This document shows, piece by piece, positions 17,182 to 24,978 of a DNA stretch of 64,000 nt. A program made the position numbers and the translations under genes. This stretch comes from Collinsella sp. AM34-10 (lineage in GTDB: Bacteria > Actinomycetota > Coriobacteriia > Coriobacteriales > Coriobacteriaceae). The DNA is taken from positions 52,799 to 116,798 of the forward strand of contig NZ_QSIL01000009.1 in assembly GCF_003469185.1 (NCBI RefSeq), written 5' to 3'. Position 1 is the stretch's first letter. Each line of letters begins with the position of its first letter. A model generated the notes under the pieces. That model was not told the DNA's origin. It searched no databases and saw only the letters and a program-made list of their open reading frames with translations.

Positions 17182-18765
17182 TTATGCCTCCTTATTTCGA
17201 TCGAACACGATTTGTCCGTCCGACATCGTCATATCAACCGCAAGATCGCGTGCGTCGCGATAATCGAGGTCAAACACATCCCGATCGAGCACGCAGATAT
17301 CGGCAAGCTTGCCGACCTCGAGCGTACCCAGCTCGTCTTCGCGCATCAGATCGTACGCGCCCCCGGCAGTCCAAGCGCGCAAGAGCTCGACAAGCGTCAG
17401 CGTGTTGACCTCATTCACAGGCAGTCCGTCGGCGAAGAATCCGCCGCACGCGCTGTAGATTGACTCGCCCAGGCTCGGAATCAGCAGCGGCAAATCCGTT
17501 CCACAGCACACTGTGCATCCGGAATCTTCCATGCCGCGGCGATTCCAGCTGTGCAAAAGTCGCGTCTCGCCAATTTGTCGACGCATCATCGACAGGCAAT
17601 CCTCGCGTCGGTCCAGCGTCAGAATCTGCGGATAGACCTCGCAAATTCCACCTAACTTGCCAAACTCGACAAGATCGGTCGGGTCAGAGTTCTCGAGATC
17701 GGTAATCGCATGGCGGCGAAGCATCCGTCCATGCTCGTCTCGAGGCAGCGAGGCATAGAGCGCCACGGTGCGACGAACGGCGCCATCGCCCTGGCAATGC
17801 AAGGAATATCGGAATCCGTCAGCATCAATTGCACGCAGCTCGTTCTCAATCAGATCCCACTCTGGCTCCTCGACGACCGTCTTGCCGGCAGCGCCCGCAT
17901 CGGCCGAGTCCTCATAGGGTTCTATCATCTCGGCAAGCCCCGCCCATACGCCGCGATCGGTCATACGGTTGAAGCCAGAAAAACGAACGAACGGTCCCCG
18001 GAAGCGCTCTCGTGCCTCGCGGGCATATGCAAGATTTGCACCGGCACCCACCGGCTGCGACATCATAGAGACGCGAACCGTCAGCTCACCAGATTCCTCA
18101 CGGCGAGCCATTTCGTCGGCAAAGCCGTAGTAGTCATCAAACGCCATCTCCTTGATGGCGGTAACGCCGCGTTCGTTAAGCATGCTCATGTAGTCCGAAT
18201 ACCCTGCACGCACCTCGGGCAGCGCGAGGAAATCGCTCATCATGCGCCAGATCTTCTCGGCATAGCACGCCTGGGGTGTGAAGCCGTATCGCGCACTGGC
18301 GGCAGCATTGAGAACACAGGTATCCGCGCCCGGTGTAAAGCAGACGACGGGGATATCGCCAAAACACTCGTCAAACACAGCTGCTGTATTTGCGTTCTCG
18401 GCATCCGATGCCAACGTTTCGGGTAGGTTGTGGCCAAAAGCCGCCGCGCAATCCGGACGATCTTCTTTCCATGCACGCAAGAGCGACACGGCCTCTTTGG
18501 CATCAGCGATGCCGGACAGATCAGGCCCCAACGTCCGCAGCGCCCAGCCTGTATAGAAGGTATGCACATCGATCAGGCCAGGCATGACGGTGCGGTCGCC
18601 CAGGTCAACTACCTCGTCCGCCTGGGTCAAATACGAAGCTAGCTCACACTTGGTGCCAACAGCCTCAATTCGATTGCCACGGACCGCTACGAAACCTTCA
18701 AACGGCAGGTCCCCCGTACCGGTAAAGACGCTCTTAGACGTCAGGACCGTCAAACGATCAGACAT
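17182..18765 (-). CDS. YtcJ-like amidohydrolase (amidohydrolase_3 type) in the frl operon
   Basis: A 527-residue member of the metal-dependent amidohydrolase superfamily: N-terminal beta domain, PGLIDVHTFYTGW where the barrel normally has HxH, KEMAFDDYYG, SLHCQGDGAVRRTV (in place of the usual HAIGD motif), CCGTDLPLLIPSLGESIYSAC, and the C-terminal LEVGKLADICVLD. The usual second His of HxH is replaced by Phe, so metal binding may differ. AGGTGG precedes ATG. It sits between the transporter and frlC. It may release an amine or acyl group from an imported conjugate, but the substrate is unknown. It is not part of the classical E. coli frl operon. Confidence 0.8.
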   Translation of the reverse strand: MSDRLTVLTSKSVFTGTGDLPFEGFVAVRGNRIEAVGTKCELASYLTQADEVVDLGDRTVMPGLIDVHTFYTGWALRTLGPDLSGIADAKEAVSLLRAWKEDRPDCAAAFGHNLPETLASDAENANTAAVFDECFGDIPVVCFTPGADTCVLNAAASARYGFTPQACYAEKIWRMMSDFLALPEVRAGYSDYMSMLNERGVTAIKEMAFDDYYGFADEMARREESGELTVRVSMMSQPVGAGANLAYAREARERFRGPFVRFSGFNRMTDRGVWAGLAEMIEPYEDSADAGAAGKTVVEEPEWDLIENELRAIDADGFRYSLHCQGDGAVRRTVALYASLPRDEHGRMLRRHAITDLENSDPTDLVEFGKLGGICEVYPQILTLDRREDCLSMMRRQIGETRLLHSWNRRGMEDSGCTVCCGTDLPLLIPSLGESIYSACGGFFADGLPVNEVNTLTLVELLRAWTAGGAYDLMREDELGTLEVGKLADICVLDRDVFDLDYRDARDLAVDMTMSDGQIVFDRNKEA

Positions 18766-18774
18766 CACAACCAC

Positions 18775-20238
18775 CTACGCCGGAAGCATGCCAGAGATTG
18801 CCGTTACGATCAGGCCAAAGACGACCATGAAAATGAAGAACTTCCAAATGGTCTTCCACCATTGACCAAACGAGATCTTTGCCACGGCAAGACCGGCAAC
18901 CGTCATGCCCGCCACGGGACTGATGGTGTTGATGGTCTGATTAGCAAACTGGAGCGCGGTAACGGCGGCTTCGGGATTGAGGCCCATAAGCTCGGTCAGC
19001 GGACCCATGACGGGCATGGTGAGCGCCGCAAGTCCAGAGCTCGAGGGAACCAGCAAAGAGAGCAGGCCAAGGACGATATACATAAACGTGGTGTAGACGG
19101 CGGCAGGTGCACCGGCCAGTGCAGTAGCGAGCGCCTGGAGGATGGTGTCGATGATCATGCCACCCTCTGCGATGACCAAGATACCGCGAGCGATGCCGAT
19201 GACGATAGCGGCATACGCAAAGTCGGCAATGCCTTTAACGAACTCCTCGGCGATCGTCTGCTGGTCAAGGCCGCCCAGGATACCGGCAAGCAAGCCCATA
19301 CCAAGGAACACGGCGGAAATCTCATTCATGTACCAGCCCTGGGTAACAAGACCCCAGACGATAATGCCCATGCCGCAGGCAAAATCGATAAGCACGAGCT
19401 TCTGACGGGTAGTGAACTCTTCCTCGATGGAGGCATCGGTCACGGAAAACTCAACACGCTTGAGCTTATCGTCCTCGTACACAATGGACGACTCGGGATT
19501 TTTCTTGACACGCATGGCGTAGCGCATGGCCCATGCGATACCAACGGCAGTGAAGATGACCCAAGAAACGGCGCGCAGCCACAGCTGAGGATTGCCCTCG
19601 ATACCAATGATGCCTTGGGCGATCAAAACATTAAACGGGTCGATGGTCGAAGCACAATATCCCAGGTTAGGACCAAGGAAGCAGATGATAAACGCCGTCA
19701 TCGAGTCATACCCGATACCCATCATGATGGGAATGAAGATGGCATAGAACGGCAGGGCTTCCTCAGACATACCAAACGTAGTGCCGCAAATGGACAGCAA
19801 CGTCATCGTGATGGGAATGATGAGGATGTCCTTGTTCTTGAGCTTTTTAATCACACGGCTCATGCCGGCATTCAAAGCGTTGGTCTTGGTGATGACTGCG
19901 AACGATCCGCCAATCAATAAGACGAACGCAACGACGTCGGCAGCCTCCTGGATGCCCTTAGTAGGCGCTTGCAGGACCGCAAAGATATCCTGGCCCAGAT
20001 TGATGGTCTCGCCGGTCTCGGAATCGGTGTAGTTCTTATCAACCTGTTCATAGGTTCCAGCAACGGCGACTTCACGCTCGCCCGCCGCTGTCGAAATCGT
20101 CTTGCGCTGATACTGACCAGAGGGAACGATCCAAGTCAGGACCGCAAAGACAACGATCAGCAAGAACATGATCGTATAGACATGCGGTAATTTGAACTTA
20201 AAACGTCTGTTTGTCTTCTTCGCCTTCGTATCTGACAT
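18775..20238 (-). CDS. YfcC-family transporter, probable uptake protein of the frl operon
   Basis: A 487-residue membrane protein with about twelve hydrophobic segments. Features typical of the YfcC/C4-dicarboxylate (DcuC/AbgT-like) superfamily include FLLIVVFAVLTWIVPSGQYQ at the N-terminus, GTTFGMSEEALPFYAIFIP, LGPNLGYCASTIDPFNVL and LLVPSSSGLAALTMPVMGPL. The start was chosen for GGAGG 6 nt before ATG; upstream codons are not coding-like. It is the first gene after the operon promoter and probably imports the Amadori compound or a related conjugate, in the place held by FrlA elsewhere. Confidence 0.85.
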   Translation of the reverse strand: MSDTKAKKTNRRFKFKLPHVYTIMFLLIVVFAVLTWIVPSGQYQRKTISTAAGEREVAVAGTYEQVDKNYTDSETGETINLGQDIFAVLQAPTKGIQEAADVVAFVLLIGGSFAVITKTNALNAGMSRVIKKLKNKDILIIPITMTLLSICGTTFGMSEEALPFYAIFIPIMMGIGYDSMTAFIICFLGPNLGYCASTIDPFNVLIAQGIIGIEGNPQLWLRAVSWVIFTAVGIAWAMRYAMRVKKNPESSIVYEDDKLKRVEFSVTDASIEEEFTTRQKLVLIDFACGMGIIVWGLVTQGWYMNEISAVFLGMGLLAGILGGLDQQTIAEEFVKGIADFAYAAIVIGIARGILVIAEGGMIIDTILQALATALAGAPAAVYTTFMYIVLGLLSLLVPSSSGLAALTMPVMGPLTELMGLNPEAAVTALQFANQTINTISPVAGMTVAGLAVAKISFGQWWKTIWKFFIFMVVFGLIVTAISGMLPA

Positions 20239-20303
20239 AGATACCTCCAAAGAACTCGAGACTGCATCGCATCTCGCTTCAACGCCTGCGCAAGGCAAAC
20301 GTT

Positions 20304-20346
20304 CTATGACGTTCCATAGATTACCAGCAGTTTTTCCCGTCATCAA
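20304..20346 (-). promoter_or_regulatory. frl operon promoter with inverted repeat
   Basis: On the minus strand -35 TTGATG and -10 TAATCT are 17 bp apart (20341-20346 and 20318-20323). CTATG (20304) and CATAG (20315) form an inverted repeat touching the -10 box, a candidate operator for the GntR regulator next door. Transcription would start about 70 bp before the transporter ATG. Confidence 0.6.
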
Positions 20347-20406
20347 GATAATTTCAAACTGATTGCCGCGACGCGGTTGAACGGTTGCGTTCGCGCCGTG
20401 AACGGT

Positions 20407-20446
20407 ATGGAGACGCCCGGTGAGATGATCAACCGGGCGTCTCCAT
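20407..20446 (-). terminator. Terminator of the GntR regulator gene
   Basis: A 15-bp perfect stem (ATGGAGACGCCCGGT with ACCGGGCGTCTCCAT), 10 bp after the stop. It separates the regulator from the frl promoter. Confidence 0.8.
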
Positions 20447-20456
20447 TCGCAATGTC

Positions 20457-21200
20457 CTAGATGTCAAAGACGTAGCGAGACCCAACGATCCGCTGACGAC
20501 CGATGATAAACGGCCGTCGCTGCTCATCGAAAAAGAAGGCTTCCATATAAAACAAGGGTTCGCCAACGGGAACCGCCAGCAACCGAGCGACCTCGGGCGA
20601 TGCGCACGCGATCTCGAGCGTGCACGGGTCGGTAAACGCAGGCGTCCGCCCCGTCCGGTTGCGCACGAACTCAAAAATGGATTGGTTAGATAGAGGTGCT
20701 GTTGATAGATAGGCGTTGTCCTCGTAAACGTATATGTTGTTCTCGAGCATGACGGGGACTCCATCGGCAGTACGCACACGCTCAACGCAAATCAAATCAG
20801 TTCCAACGGGAACACCAAAGAACTGCGCTTCGGTGGAATCCGCCGGCAGTATCTTTCTCGAAATGACGCGCGCCCCCGGTTCCATTCCATTAACGCGGCA
20901 TGCGTCCGAAAAACTCTGGACGTCATCCTTCTGGCGAATCTTGCGCTTGAGCTTGGGGGCATTGACAAACGTGCCTTTCCCCTGTCGCTTCGTTAGATAG
21001 CCCTGCTGGACGAGCTCCTCAATAGCACGTCGCACGGTAACGCGGCCAACTTTATAGCTCTCAGCCAATTCAAATTCGTTGGGTATCCGCGCGCCCGCCT
21101 TGTAGGCACCGGAGTTGATTTCGTTTTTAATGATATCGATAACCTGTTGGTACAGCGGAATCGCTGCTTTACCGTCAGTTAGCCCTTCAGTCGGTGGCAT
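20457..21200 (-). CDS. GntR/HutC-family regulator, probable frl repressor
   Basis: A 247-residue regulator. The N-terminal winged helix has IPLYQQVIDIIKNEINSGAY, the recognition helix VGRVTVRRAIEELVQQGYL and the wing KRQGKGTFV. The C-terminal UTRA effector domain (about 95-245) contains VPVGTDLICVERVR and the terminal strand SRYVFDI. It is the same domain layout as FrlR, which responds to fructoselysine 6-phosphate. GGGAGAGGG precedes ATG. It lies just upstream of the frl operon with its own terminator, so local control is likely. Confidence 0.83.
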   Translation of the reverse strand: MPPTEGLTDGKAAIPLYQQVIDIIKNEINSGAYKAGARIPNEFELAESYKVGRVTVRRAIEELVQQGYLTKRQGKGTFVNAPKLKRKIRQKDDVQSFSDACRVNGMEPGARVISRKILPADSTEAQFFGVPVGTDLICVERVRTADGVPVMLENNIYVYEDNAYLSTAPLSNQSIFEFVRNRTGRTPAFTDPCTLEIACASPEVARLLAVPVGEPLFYMEAFFFDEQRRPFIIGRQRIVGSRYVFDI

Positions 21201-21225
21201 ATACCCTCTCCCAGCACAATTAAGT

Positions 21226-21272
21226 CTAAAGCGGGCTCAAGGGCATTCAACAAGCCCTTGAGCCCGCTTTAG
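21226..21272 (-). terminator. Strong terminator of the HAD phosphatase genes
   Basis: A perfect 19-bp inverted repeat, CTAAAGCGGGCTCAAGGGC and its complement, around a 9-nt loop. It lies between the HAD gene stop and the GntR regulator start; a weak T-rich stretch follows on the minus strand. Confidence 0.7.
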
Positions 21273-21350
21273 CATAAAGTATGCTAGGTGTCGCACCAAA
21301 ATGTCGGGCATTTACTCATCAGACCCGAAAAACGCGCAACTACCACGCTC

Positions 21351-22010
21351 CTAAGAAAGCGTGAGCAGCTCCGGCAGTTGGTCGATAATCTTGTCCGCGG
21401 CATCCTGGCTAAAGCCAAAGCGCTCCTCGCGCTTGGCAATGACCGTCAGGCCGGCTCGCTTACCCGCGGTAATGCCCGGAACGGAATCCTCAACGCAGCA
21501 GCAGCGATTCGCGGGCAGCCCCAGCAGGTCAAGCGCATGCAGGTAGATGTCGGGCTCGGGCTTACTCTCCTTAAACTGCTCGCCGCTCACAACATACTCA
21601 AAGGCATCCGCCAGCCCGCACGCATTGAGTACTTCCTCGATGCTATCCATGGGAGACGAGCTGGCAAGCGCCACGCGAACGCCACGGCGCGGCAGCTCTC
21701 GAATCGTATCCACGGCGCCTGGGTTAATCAAAGCCTGATAGTCGCGCGGACGCTTATGCGCCCATTCGTCCCAACGGGCCAACGCTTCCTCGCCAGTGAA
21801 ATGCCCCTTACCGGCACGCTCAAACCAATCGACCAGCATATGCAGGAAGAACTGATGCGAGGTACCGACCTGCCCATTCAACTCCTCTTGAGTCAGATTA
21901 AGCCCAAGCTCCTTGGCAAACGCGGCAGTCTCGCCCAGGTAGTAATACTCGGTATCGACAATGACGCCGTCCATGTCAAAGATAACGGCATCGAACGGAA
22001 ATGCGGACAC
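21351..22010 (-). CDS. HAD-family phosphatase, beta-phosphoglucomutase-like
   Basis: A 219-residue HAD protein with a C1 cap. Motif I is FDMDGVIVDTEYYY, motif II ALASSSPMDSIEEVL, motif III SKPEPDIYLHAL and motif IV CVEDSVPGITAG. This matches the PGMB/GPH subfamily that acts on sugar phosphates. A GTG start with GGGAGG 7 nt upstream was chosen over a distant ATG that lacks an SD. It lies 64 bp after the Cof-type phosphatase gene, probably one transcript. The substrate is unknown. Confidence 0.82.
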   Translation of the reverse strand: MSAFPFDAVIFDMDGVIVDTEYYYLGETAAFAKELGLNLTQEELNGQVGTSHQFFLHMLVDWFERAGKGHFTGEEALARWDEWAHKRPRDYQALINPGAVDTIRELPRRGVRVALASSSPMDSIEEVLNACGLADAFEYVVSGEQFKESKPEPDIYLHALDLLGLPANRCCCVEDSVPGITAGKRAGLTVIAKREERFGFSQDAADKIIDQLPELLTLS

Positions 22011-22074
22011 GGCACCCTCCCTAACAAAAGGACGCCCGCGAGCAGGCGCCCGAACCATGCATTAATCGGCGATT

Positions 22075-22917
22075 CTAACCCAGCAGCTTATCCAGCGCCA
22101 CTGCAATACCATCTTCGTTGTTATTGGCGGTCACCATCTGGGCCACGGCCTTAACCTCATCGACGGCGTTGTCCATGGCAACACCGGTGCCGGCCCACTC
22201 AATCATGGACTTGTCGTTCTGGCCGTCGCCAAACGAGACGACCTCGCTGGCATCGATACCGAGCTTGGGCAGGGCACCCTCGAGCGCACGAGCCTTATCG
22301 ATGCAGGGCGCCGTGTACTCAAAGTACCAGTCGGCCGTAAACATGCCCGAAAGCGTCTGGGTAAAGGGCGCATACATTTCCTCGTAATGCGCCTGTAGGT
22401 AGGCCGGGTCGCCCGCCGTCAGCAGCTTGTCCACGGGATAAGCGTCCACGACCTCATGCAAGCTCTCGACCTCACGGATCTTAAGGTCGCACGCATCGCG
22501 CTCATACTTGACGATGTTCTTCTGCGAGCCGTCCGGCAGCGTAATCATGCAGCGATACGAGTCCTCTACATGCAGGTCACGCCCGAGCGAAATCATGGGG
22601 ATCACATCAAAGTTGCGCAGATGATCAATCAGGCGATGCAATTCATCGACCGGCATCGCCTGGTCGAACAGCACCTCATCGGTCTGGGCATCGACCACAT
22701 GCGCGCCGTTGAAGGCAACCAGCAGACCGTCATGGTTTTGAAGGTCGAGCTCCTGCGCCAAGGCGTGCAGCCCCCATGCGGGACGACCCGAAGCCAAGAT
22801 GAGCTTAATGCCCGACTCCTGCGCCGCGAGCAGCTTCTCGCGCGTACGCGGGCTAATGACCTTTTGATCGTTGGTGAGCGTACCGTCGATATCCATTGCG
22901 ATGGCTTTGATTGCCAT
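22075..22917 (-). CDS. Cof-type HAD sugar phosphatase
   Basis: A 280-residue HAD-IIB phosphatase similar to YidA. Motif I AIAMDIDGTLTND, LILASGRPAWGL, then a large cap domain, and the C-terminal motif VSFGDGQNDKSMIEWAGTGVAMDN. AAGGAGG lies 5 nt before ATG. Members dephosphorylate small sugar phosphates and phosphorylated cofactors with low specificity. It is upstream of another HAD phosphatase, so both may detoxify or recycle sugar phosphates, possibly alongside the adjacent Amadori pathway. Confidence 0.85.
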   Translation of the reverse strand: MAIKAIAMDIDGTLTNDQKVISPRTREKLLAAQESGIKLILASGRPAWGLHALAQELDLQNHDGLLVAFNGAHVVDAQTDEVLFDQAMPVDELHRLIDHLRNFDVIPMISLGRDLHVEDSYRCMITLPDGSQKNIVKYERDACDLKIREVESLHEVVDAYPVDKLLTAGDPAYLQAHYEEMYAPFTQTLSGMFTADWYFEYTAPCIDKARALEGALPKLGIDASEVVSFGDGQNDKSMIEWAGTGVAMDNAVDEVKAVAQMVTANNNEDGIAVALDKLLG

Positions 22918-23406
22918 ATGTGCCTCCTTGCATCGTTTTTATCGCGCACTATCTTATCCGAGCCGGGCACGTTCGCACAGCGCGCGTATGACGGTTGCAA
23001 AACCACCCCATTTGAAACAAAGGCAAAAAAGTACTTGTAAAGACGCGTTCCGACATATAAGTTGATAAAAGACCGCCGTTGCGGTTTTAAGTAGATCGAG
23101 CATATGAAGTTTCAGTTTTCAGCGTGTAAGAGAAGGAAGATCGGCAAAGTACAACCCCAAACGCAATGACAACTTAATGAGGTAACTGCCACATGTGAGG
23201 CACCCAGGGCATTGCTGTCTCGATTTTGAGCACGATGCCTTCCGCCTTGCATGGGCCGTTCCATCCCGCCCCTGCAGCAACTGCCTCACGGGCTCATTGA
23301 AAACCGCATAGCACCCCAACGTCAGCACATCACCCACGGCAAGCACATCACTCACGACAACCAACACATCAACAAACAGCACGAACATCAACCGATTGGA
23401 GAAGCT
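22918..23406. other. Long spacer and 5' leader of the ClpP/VirD4-like trio
   Basis: No convincing gene in 489 bp. The right end is G-poor and CA-rich. It holds a 15-bp direct repeat with one difference (AGCACATCAC then CCACG or TCACG) at 23324 and 23342, suggesting an unstructured leader before the unknown gene. A plus-strand open frame runs through it but lacks an SD and encodes His/Gln-rich low-complexity sequence, so I read it as non-coding. No clear promoter was found. Confidence 0.45.
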
Positions 23407-24297
23407 ATGACAAACCACCACGCTGAAAACGGCGATAAGAAAAGCATTCTGGATGCCCGCATTGAGCGAGCGTATGCAAACGAATATGACGCCGCCTTTG
23501 CCGCCGCGACCATCAAGAACTACGCGTCGCTACCGCTCGCGACGATCTTGGCCGACCACCCTCAACTGCTGAAGCGCTGCACAAAGATCATGGGCGACCC
23601 CGACATTCGCAAGCTGACAGACCCCTATGCCCCAAAACGCGACAACGATTCGTACGTTCTTACCGTAGGCTGCCTAGCCCATATGCTTACGGCGCTCGAC
23701 ACGAAACTCAAACTCGAATGGGAACCCGACGAGCGTCATGAACTCGAAAGCAAGCGGAACACCCTGCGCACCGCAATGTTCCTTCCGTTGGACGGCCTCA
23801 AGCGCTGCAACGTCGAGCTCAATACACAGGCGCGGCAAAAGCCCGGGATCACGGGGCAGAAAACTCCAAGACCCCATGCGGCCATCGTCGACCGCAACCG
23901 ATATAACCGCATGACCGCGCACTTTTCTGCCGAGGGAGCAGCCATAAGGACGCTGATCGACCTGCTGTGCCTCCTGAGCATCAACGAGCTATTTGAGGGC
24001 TATCTCGCCCTTGTTCCCGCGACGGCACCCAAGTCGGTAGCAAAGATCATCGAGACCTGCAGACGCCAGTTTGAGCGCCATCGCAATGGCAGCGAGATGA
24101 ACGCCAGCATCGCGCAGTACTACGCGGCTCATTACAAAAATGACGGATGTGCCCCTGTCGAGCATCAGCTGCGGCTCGCCTACACCACGCCCGCCGCAAC
24201 GCTCCATCGCTTTGGAGCCCTTGGCGCTTGCGAGCCGCACGAACAGGCAGCCTGCCCCACAACCGAGCTCGATCTCAGGCTCGGACGAACCCTGTAG
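23407..24297 (+). CDS. Unknown protein, first gene of the ClpP/VirD4-like trio
   Basis: A 296-residue soluble, mostly helical, charged protein with no recognised domain. It starts MTNHHAENGDKKSILDARIE with TGGAGAAG 4 nt upstream. Segments such as TIKNYASLPLATILADHPQLL, DSYVLTVGCLAHMLTALDTK and GAAIRTLIDLLCLLSINELFEGY look like packed helices. It is followed after 63 bp by the ClpP-like gene and then the VirD4-like gene on the same strand. It could be an adaptor or substrate of that pair. Function unknown. Confidence 0.72.
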   Translation: MTNHHAENGDKKSILDARIERAYANEYDAAFAAATIKNYASLPLATILADHPQLLKRCTKIMGDPDIRKLTDPYAPKRDNDSYVLTVGCLAHMLTALDTKLKLEWEPDERHELESKRNTLRTAMFLPLDGLKRCNVELNTQARQKPGITGQKTPRPHAAIVDRNRYNRMTAHFSAEGAAIRTLIDLLCLLSINELFEGYLALVPATAPKSVAKIIETCRRQFERHRNGSEMNASIAQYYAAHYKNDGCAPVEHQLRLAYTTPAATLHRFGALGACEPHEQAACPTTELDLRLGRTL

Positions 24298-24360
24298 CCC
24301 GCCAGCCCCTCCGCGGGCAACAATCCTATTCCACAACACAACCAACAGAAAGGAGTCCTC

Positions 24361-24978
24361 ATGGACACCAATCATTCCCCCATCATCAGCCCCCTCACCA
24401 TGCGTGAATCCGCCCGAGGTATCACGCTCACCAGCATTTACGATGAGATGCTCGCCCGTCGCGAGCTCTCCGTCATGGGAAACATCGAAACCCCGATGGC
24501 CCACGACCTATGCCAGCAGATCCGCCTGCTCGATGCCACCGACCCCAGCCGCCCCATCACCATATTTGTCGCCAGCGCCGGCGGAAGCGTGCGATCGGGT
24601 CTCGCGATCTATGACGCCATGCGCCTCGCATCGTGCCCCATCCGCACCGTCTGCCTGGAATTCGCCGCGTCCATGGGCGCCGTGATCTTTATGGGCGGCG
24701 ACGATCGCCGTATGGCGCCCCATGCAGAGCTCATGATTCACGACCCGCTGATCCCCCAGGGGGCAGGCGGCTCGGCACTTGCGCTGCAGGAAACCAGCCG
24801 GCGTCTCATGCAGACCCGCAAGACCCTCACGCAAATCCTCTCGGACCGCAGCGGCCTCACGCCCAAGCGCATCCAGTCCCTCACTGCAAAAGACACCTAC
24901 CTTTCGGCCAAGCGCGCCGTCGAGCTCGGCTTTGCCCACGAAATCCTCTCGACCACCAAGGAGGTCGCCCATGTCTAA
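24361..24978 (+). CDS. ClpP-like serine protease outside the usual clpP-clpX setting
   Basis: A 205-residue ClpP-fold protein. The triad is readable: Ser104 in LEFAASMGAVIF, His127 in LMIHDPL and Asp178 in TAKDTYLSA. The glycine-rich FVASAGGSVRSGLAIYDAM forms the oxyanion region. It has no signal peptide or membrane helix. AGAAAGGAG lies upstream of ATG. The last 8 bp overlap the VirD4-like gene, so the two are translationally coupled. No clpX, clpA or clpC is nearby. It may assemble with the neighbouring ATPase or with a host unfoldase; neither is shown. Confidence 0.85.
   Translation: MDTNHSPIISPLTMRESARGITLTSIYDEMLARRELSVMGNIETPMAHDLCQQIRLLDATDPSRPITIFVASAGGSVRSGLAIYDAMRLASCPIRTVCLEFAASMGAVIFMGGDDRRMAPHAELMIHDPLIPQGAGGSALALQETSRRLMQTRKTLTQILSDRSGLTPKRIQSLTAKDTYLSAKRAVELGFAHEILSTTKEVAHV

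Noticed and set aside
23324..23356. Possible CRISPR-like repeats
   Set aside because: Only two short repeats 18 bp apart; no array, no cas genes.
23251..23406. N-terminal extension of the unknown trio protein
   Set aside because: The extension is His/Gln-rich low-complexity sequence without an SD, whereas the internal ATG has TGGAGAAG.
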